Below, in pieces: positions 60,280-64,000 of a stretch of DNA of 64,000 nucleotides. The position numbers and the translations under genes were made by a program. This DNA comes from Myxococcales bacterium (lineage in GTDB: Bacteria > Myxococcota > Myxococcia > Myxococcales > Anaeromyxobacteraceae). Numbering within the stretch: the first letter of the stretch is position 1; every line of letters begins with the position of its first letter. The stretch is taken from contig JAJZQX010000004.1 of assembly GCA_021806645.1 (NCBI GenBank), positions 1-64,000 of the forward strand, written 5' to 3'. The notes under the pieces were generated by a model. That model was given only the letters and a program-made list of their open reading frames with translations. It was not told where the DNA came from and ran no database searches.

Positions 60280-60843
60280 ATGGACGCGATCGAGACCCTC
60301 ATGGCGGAGCACCAGCAGATCCTCGGCGCCATCGGCGCCCTGGAGGCCTATGCCGGCGAGGTCCGGCGCGGAGGAGGTGACGCCGCGGAGCTCGGCAGGT
60401 TCGTCACCTTCATCCGCGAGTTCGCCGACGCCCACCACCACGCCAAGGAGGAGGACCTGCTCTTCGCCGCCATGGTGGAGGCCGGCTTCCCGCGCGAGGG
60501 CGGCCCGGTCGGCGTGATGCTCCACGAGCACGACGAGGGGCGCGGCCACATCCGCGTGCTGGCCGGGCTGGCCGGCGCCACGGCGCCGTGGAGCGCCGCC
60601 GACCGGGAACGGCTCCACGCCGCGGCCCTCGGCTACGCCAACCTGCTGCGGTCCCACATCCAGAAGGAGGACACCATCCTCTACCCCATGGCCGAGGCCC
60701 GGCTCCCCGCGCCGCTGGCGGAGCGGGTGGACGTGGGGGCCGCCGCGCACGACGCCCGGCAGTCGGCCTCCGGCACGCTGGCGCGCCTCGAGGCGCTCGG
60801 GGCCGAGCTGGTCGCCCGCCACGGCGTGGCCCGCTCCACATGA
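60280..60843 (+). CDS. Hemerythrin-like (HHE) di-iron protein
   Basis: 187 aa, with AAGGAG 9 bases before the ATG. All-helical, with candidate iron ligands His11 (AEHQQIL), the His52-54/Glu57-58 cluster (DAHHHAKEEDLLF), His82/84 (MLHEHDEG), and His126/Glu130 (LLRSHIQKEDTILYP). This is the HHE-type hemerythrin pattern. Such proteins bind O2 or NO, or repair iron-sulfur clusters under nitrosative stress. Driven by its own sigma54-type promoter, divergent from the activator gene. The YwiC-like gene follows. Confidence 0.88.
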   Translation: MDAIETLMAEHQQILGAIGALEAYAGEVRRGGGDAAELGRFVTFIREFADAHHHAKEEDLLFAAMVEAGFPREGGPVGVMLHEHDEGRGHIRVLAGLAGATAPWSAADRERLHAAALGYANLLRSHIQKEDTILYPMAEARLPAPLAERVDVGAAAHDARQSASGTLARLEALGAELVARHGVARST

Positions 60844-60902
60844 GCCGGACCGGGGCCGCGGCCGCTCCCTCCCGGGCGGAAGGTCTGGTATCAGGTCCGC
60901 CC

Positions 60903-61712
60903 ATGCCCACCGCCTCCCCGCCGGCCGCCCGGGAGCGCTCGCTCCTCCCCCAGGAACACGGCGCCTGGGGCCAGCTGGCCATGCCCCTGCTCTCCGCCCT
61001 GCTCATCGCCGGCGCCACGCCGGCCGCGCTGCTGCTCGCGGCGGCGACGGTGCTCGGCTTCCTGGCCCACGAGCCGTGGCTGGTGGCGCTGGGCCACCGC
61101 GGCCTGCGGGCCACGCGGGACGATGGACCGCGAGCGCGCCGGGTGATGTGGGCGCTGCTCGCCGGTGCGGCGGTGACCGGCGGGGCCGGCGCCTGGCTGG
61201 CGCCCTCGGCGGCCCGCTGGGCGCTGCTGGTGCCGGCGGCCCTGGCCTGCGGCGTGGTCGGGCTGGTGCTGGCGAGGCGGGAGCGGACGGTGCCGGGCGA
61301 GCTGACGGTGGTGACGGCGCTGGCCTCCTCCGGCCTCGCGGTGGCGCTGGCGGCCGGTGCGCCGCTCCGGGTGGCGGCCGCGGCCACCGCCACCTGGGTG
61401 CTCGCCTTCGCGACCTCCGTCTTCGCGGTCCAGGTGGTGCTGGCCCGGACCCTCTCCAGGGGTGAGACGGAGCTGGGCCGGCGCAACGGCCTGGCCGTGG
61501 TGCTGGTGGCGGGGTGCGGCGCCGCGGCGACGGCGGCGGCCGGGCTCGGCTGGACCGTGGGCGTGGCGCTGGCCCCCACGGCGCTGCTGTCGCTGCTGGT
61601 CTGCCTCCTCCCCTTCAGCGCCCGGCAGCTCCGGACGCTCGGCTGGGGGCTGGTCGCCTCCACCACGGCCACGCTGCTGGTGCTGGTGCTCGGGCTTCGC
61701 GCCGGATCCTGA
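60903..61712 (+). CDS. YwiC-like inner-membrane protein
   Basis: 269 aa from ATG 60903; an in-frame ATG at 60840 overlapping the hemerythrin stop (ATGA) would give 290 aa and tight coupling. The N-terminal family motif is LLPQEHGAWGQLAMPLLSAL, followed by about 8 membrane segments. In Bacillus subtilis ywiC lies in the nitrate-respiration/fnr region, and here too it follows nitrate-linked genes. Its biochemical role is not known to me. Probably co-transcribed with the hemerythrin gene. Confidence 0.82.
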   Translation: MPTASPPAARERSLLPQEHGAWGQLAMPLLSALLIAGATPAALLLAAATVLGFLAHEPWLVALGHRGLRATRDDGPRARRVMWALLAGAAVTGGAGAWLAPSAARWALLVPAALACGVVGLVLARRERTVPGELTVVTALASSGLAVALAAGAPLRVAAAATATWVLAFATSVFAVQVVLARTLSRGETELGRRNGLAVVLVAGCGAAATAAAGLGWTVGVALAPTALLSLLVCLLPFSARQLRTLGWGLVASTTATLLVLVLGLRAGS

Positions 61713-61780
61713 CCGACCGCCCGACTGGCAGGCCGCGCACGTTCCGTATAGCCTTCTGGAGTTCGACCCGGGAGGACTCC

Positions 61781-63160
61781 ATGGCGACGAAGCGCACCCC
61801 CGCCTCGGCCGGCACGGCCAGCGCCGGTGATCTCTCCAACATCGAGGCCTGCGTGCAGGACGTGGCTCGCGCGGCCAGCGATCCCGACCCCGGGCCGCGC
61901 GACGCGACCGCCTTCGCCCCGCTCCGCAAGGCGATCGCCAGGGCCCTGCCACGCCTCCCGCCGGCCTACCAGGAGGCGGTGGCCGCCCCGCTCCTCACGA
62001 CCCTCGACCGGCTCGGCCCGGCCGGCTTCAAGCGGCTGCTCGCCTCCGATCCCGAGCGCCAGGGATCGGCCCGCCTGCTGCTCGACACCGCGCAGGCGGT
62101 GCTCCAGGCCAACGACGGCGGCGCCACCGACGCCTTCCAGGAGGTGGTGAGCGACCTGTACGACGGCTTCCTCTCGGCCGAGGACCGCCACGGGATGAAG
62201 CCGCCCGACCGCTTCGTCCTGCCGCCGCTGGTCAAGTGGGGACGCCCCGACGACGGCCCCTACACCTGGCCGGTCAACGCCACCGCCTCGGTCGGCGCCA
62301 CCACCGGCGTGGTGAGCCTTCCGTCCGGCAACTCCCGCCACGGGCTCTGCATCTGGGCGGCGCTCGGCCACGAGACGGCCGGGCACGACATCCTCGGCGC
62401 CGACCGCGGCCTCCGGGTCGAGCTGGCCGACGCGGTGCGGACGGCGCTGCGCGAGGCCGGGCAGGTGTCGCTGGCCGGCTACTGGGCCGAGCGGATCGAC
62501 GAGACCGCCTCCGACGTGATGGGGATCCTCAACATGGGGCCGGCGGCCGGGATCGGCCTGCTGGCCACTCTTCGCGGCCTGCGCCTGGCCTGGGGCGGTG
62601 ACGCCCGGCTCCAGAGCGAAGGGGCCTCGGACGACGAGCACCCGGCCGACGTGGTGCGCGGCTTCCTCGCCGCCGCCCTCGTCCGCACCCTCCCCTTCGC
62701 CGGCGCCTCGGCCTGGGGCGACGCCATCGACCGCGAGACCAGCCTCGACGCGCAGGTGATCCGGCTGGGCCGGCGCGAGGTGACGCCGGCCGAGGCCCGC
62801 GGCTCGGCGACGGCCGCGGCCCGGGCGGTGGCGGGGACGAAGATGAGGAGCCTGGAGGGGCGCGCGCTGGGCGAGATCCAGAGCTGGCGCGACGCCGACG
62901 AGGCGGTGGTGAGGCGGCTCCGCGGGGCCCTCTTCGGCACGGCCAGCCTGACCGACACCATCCAGCGGGGCGACTATGCCGCCCACGCCGTGGCGGCGGC
63001 GGTCACGGCGGCGGTCGGTGGGGGCGATCCCGCCAGGCTCCAGCAGCGGCTCGTGACCCTGCTGGTGGACATGCACCGCCACAACCCGGTCTGGGGTCCG
63101 CTCAAGGTGACCCACTCCGGAGACATGACGCGTCGGCAGTTCCTGGTGCCGCTGGGGTAG
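61781..63160 (+). CDS. Unknown protein with gluzincin-like HExxGH zinc motif
   Basis: 459 aa, with a strong GGGAGG before the ATG. No signal peptide. Residues 197-202 read HETAGH (HExxGH as in dipeptidyl peptidase III, one residue longer than HExxH). Residues 239-247 read RIDETASDV, which matches the thermolysin-type third-ligand segment (NEAISD) with Glu241. The rest is mainly helical (PPAYQEAVAAPLLTTLDRL). A cytoplasmic metallopeptidase-like protein is likely, but I know no family with this architecture. It ends 43 bases before corA. Confidence 0.75.
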   Translation: MATKRTPASAGTASAGDLSNIEACVQDVARAASDPDPGPRDATAFAPLRKAIARALPRLPPAYQEAVAAPLLTTLDRLGPAGFKRLLASDPERQGSARLLLDTAQAVLQANDGGATDAFQEVVSDLYDGFLSAEDRHGMKPPDRFVLPPLVKWGRPDDGPYTWPVNATASVGATTGVVSLPSGNSRHGLCIWAALGHETAGHDILGADRGLRVELADAVRTALREAGQVSLAGYWAERIDETASDVMGILNMGPAAGIGLLATLRGLRLAWGGDARLQSEGASDDEHPADVVRGFLAAALVRTLPFAGASAWGDAIDRETSLDAQVIRLGRREVTPAEARGSATAAARAVAGTKMRSLEGRALGEIQSWRDADEAVVRRLRGALFGTASLTDTIQRGDYAAHAVAAAVTAAVGGGDPARLQQRLVTLLVDMHRHNPVWGPLKVTHSGDMTRRQFLVPLG

Positions 63161-63203
63161 GCTCTGCCCCGGCGGCGGGGCGGCCCACGCCCGGGGGTCC
63201 TGC

Positions 63204-64000
63204 ATGCGGGTGCTGCGGCTGGAGGGGAGCGAGATCCGGAAGGGCGGGCCCGAGCTGGCCGGGCCGGGCGCGCCGCGCTGGATCGACCTCGCGCCCACGC
63301 CCGACGAGATGGCCTTCCTCGCCGACCGGTTCCACTTCCACCCGCTGGCGCTGGAGGACTGCCTCCACGAGGACCAGCGCGCCAAGCTGGAGGTCTACCC
63401 GGACGTCCTCTTCTCGGTGATCCACCGGCTCTCTCCTACCCCCGACGACTCGGGGCTCGAGGCCGCCGAGCTGAGCACCTTCCTCACCGCCGAGGCGCTG
63501 GTCACGGTCCACTCCGCGCCCATCCAGGAGCTGGACGCCGTCTTCGCCCGCTGCGCGGCCGAACCGGTGCTGCTCTCGCGGGGGCCGGACTTCGCCCTCT
63601 ACCTGATCCACGACGCCATCTCCGACCTGCACTTCGCCCTGGTGGACGCCCTCAGCGACGAGGCCGAGGAGCTGGCCGAGGAGGTGACCTCGGGCGCGCC
63701 CGGCCCCAACCTGGCCGAGCGGATCATGCTGGCCCGGCGGCAGCACACCCTGCTGCGCCGGCGAGTGGCACCGCAGCGCGAGCTCTTCGCGGCGCTGGCC
63801 CGGCCCGGCCAGGGGCTGGTGCGCGACCAGACCGCCGTCTACTTCCGTGACGTGGTGGACCATTCGGTGCGCCTCTCCGAGGAGATCGACACCGGGCGCG
63901 AGCTGCTGGCCACCACCATGGAGACGCTGCTCTCGCAGGCCAACAACCGGCTCACCATGGTGACCACCCGCCTCACGCTCATCGCCACCATCTTCCTGCC
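63204..64000 (+). CDS. corA: CorA-family magnesium/cobalt transporter (3' end outside the window)
   Basis: First 265 codons. The N-terminal cytoplasmic funnel domain has WIDLAPTPDEMAFLADRFHFH, ALEDCLHEDQRAKLEVYPD and VTVHSAPIQELDA. The long stalk helix follows (AERIMLARRQHTLLRRRVAP, DVVDHSVRLSEEIDTGRELL). The window ends in TM1 at ANNRLTMVTTRLTLIATIFLP, just before the GMN loop, which therefore cannot be checked. Pentameric inner-membrane Mg2+ channel. Confidence 0.9.
   Translation, partial: MRVLRLEGSEIRKGGPELAGPGAPRWIDLAPTPDEMAFLADRFHFHPLALEDCLHEDQRAKLEVYPDVLFSVIHRLSPTPDDSGLEAAELSTFLTAEALVTVHSAPIQELDAVFARCAAEPVLLSRGPDFALYLIHDAISDLHFALVDALSDEAEELAEEVTSGAPGPNLAERIMLARRQHTLLRRRVAPQRELFAALARPGQGLVRDQTAVYFRDVVDHSVRLSEEIDTGRELLATTMETLLSQANNRLTMVTTRLTLIATIFL

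Overview
The window is very GC-rich with near-total G/C at third codon positions. Its genes include a Ser/Thr kinase with a TPR-like tail, a GspE-N-domain protein, a symporter-fused histidine kinase, periplasmic nitrate reductase, and an integrase whose 3' end runs into a tRNA gene. Together these suggest a myxobacterial chromosome, most likely Anaeromyxobacter or a close relative (an inference from gene content, not from a database search).

Layout. 1-2236 is the right end of an integrated element: an excisionase-like HTH protein and a tyrosine recombinase that runs through the terminator and into the 3' half of tRNA-Glu. 2196-2412 holds tRNA-Glu(CTC) and tRNA-Gln(CTG). 2421-6354 is a leftward run of conserved unknowns and a class II fumarase. 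6503-9132 is clpS-clpA. 9250-10379 holds a small basic protein and a glutathione transferase-like protein. 10386-15243 is a leftward sensory operon: a small membrane protein, a Na+/solute symporter fused to a histidine kinase, a receiver, and a CBS/DUF294 protein. 15460-20458 carries exported proteins, lipoproteins and a sulfurtransferase. 20642-24979 is one giant BcrAD/BadFG-type activase. 25020-27916 is a sigma factor coupled to a kinase. 28018-30603 is hrpB. 30754-33295 pairs a soluble MgtE-like Mg2+ sensor with an Nramp-related carrier. 33335-37350 is sucAB.

37344-47499 is mixed: a methyltransferase, an AhpD-like protein, an HNH endonuclease, an epimerase, a receiver, a J-domain protein, a barrel protein, and an exported Cys-rich metallothionein-like protein with a good sigma70 promoter. 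47477-47653 looks like a small inverted-repeat element. 47697-52404 contains NUDIX-AMMECR1-rseP, a MoaD-MoaE fusion, and a receiver/HD-GYP/phosphatase run joined by 4-base overlaps. 52493-55127 holds two small proteins, an RNA methyltransferase and purC.

55162-61712 is the most coherent accessory block: napB and napA (leftward), a sigma54-dependent activator with a GAF domain (leftward), then hemerythrin and YwiC-like genes (rightward). napA and the hemerythrin gene each have a -24/-12 promoter. Each promoter has the same 16-bp site (13/16 identical, same orientation) 84 bp upstream of its -24 GG. This predicts that the activator between them controls both nitrate reduction and a non-heme di-iron protein. 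The window ends with a zinc-metallopeptidase-like unknown and a corA gene cut by the edge.
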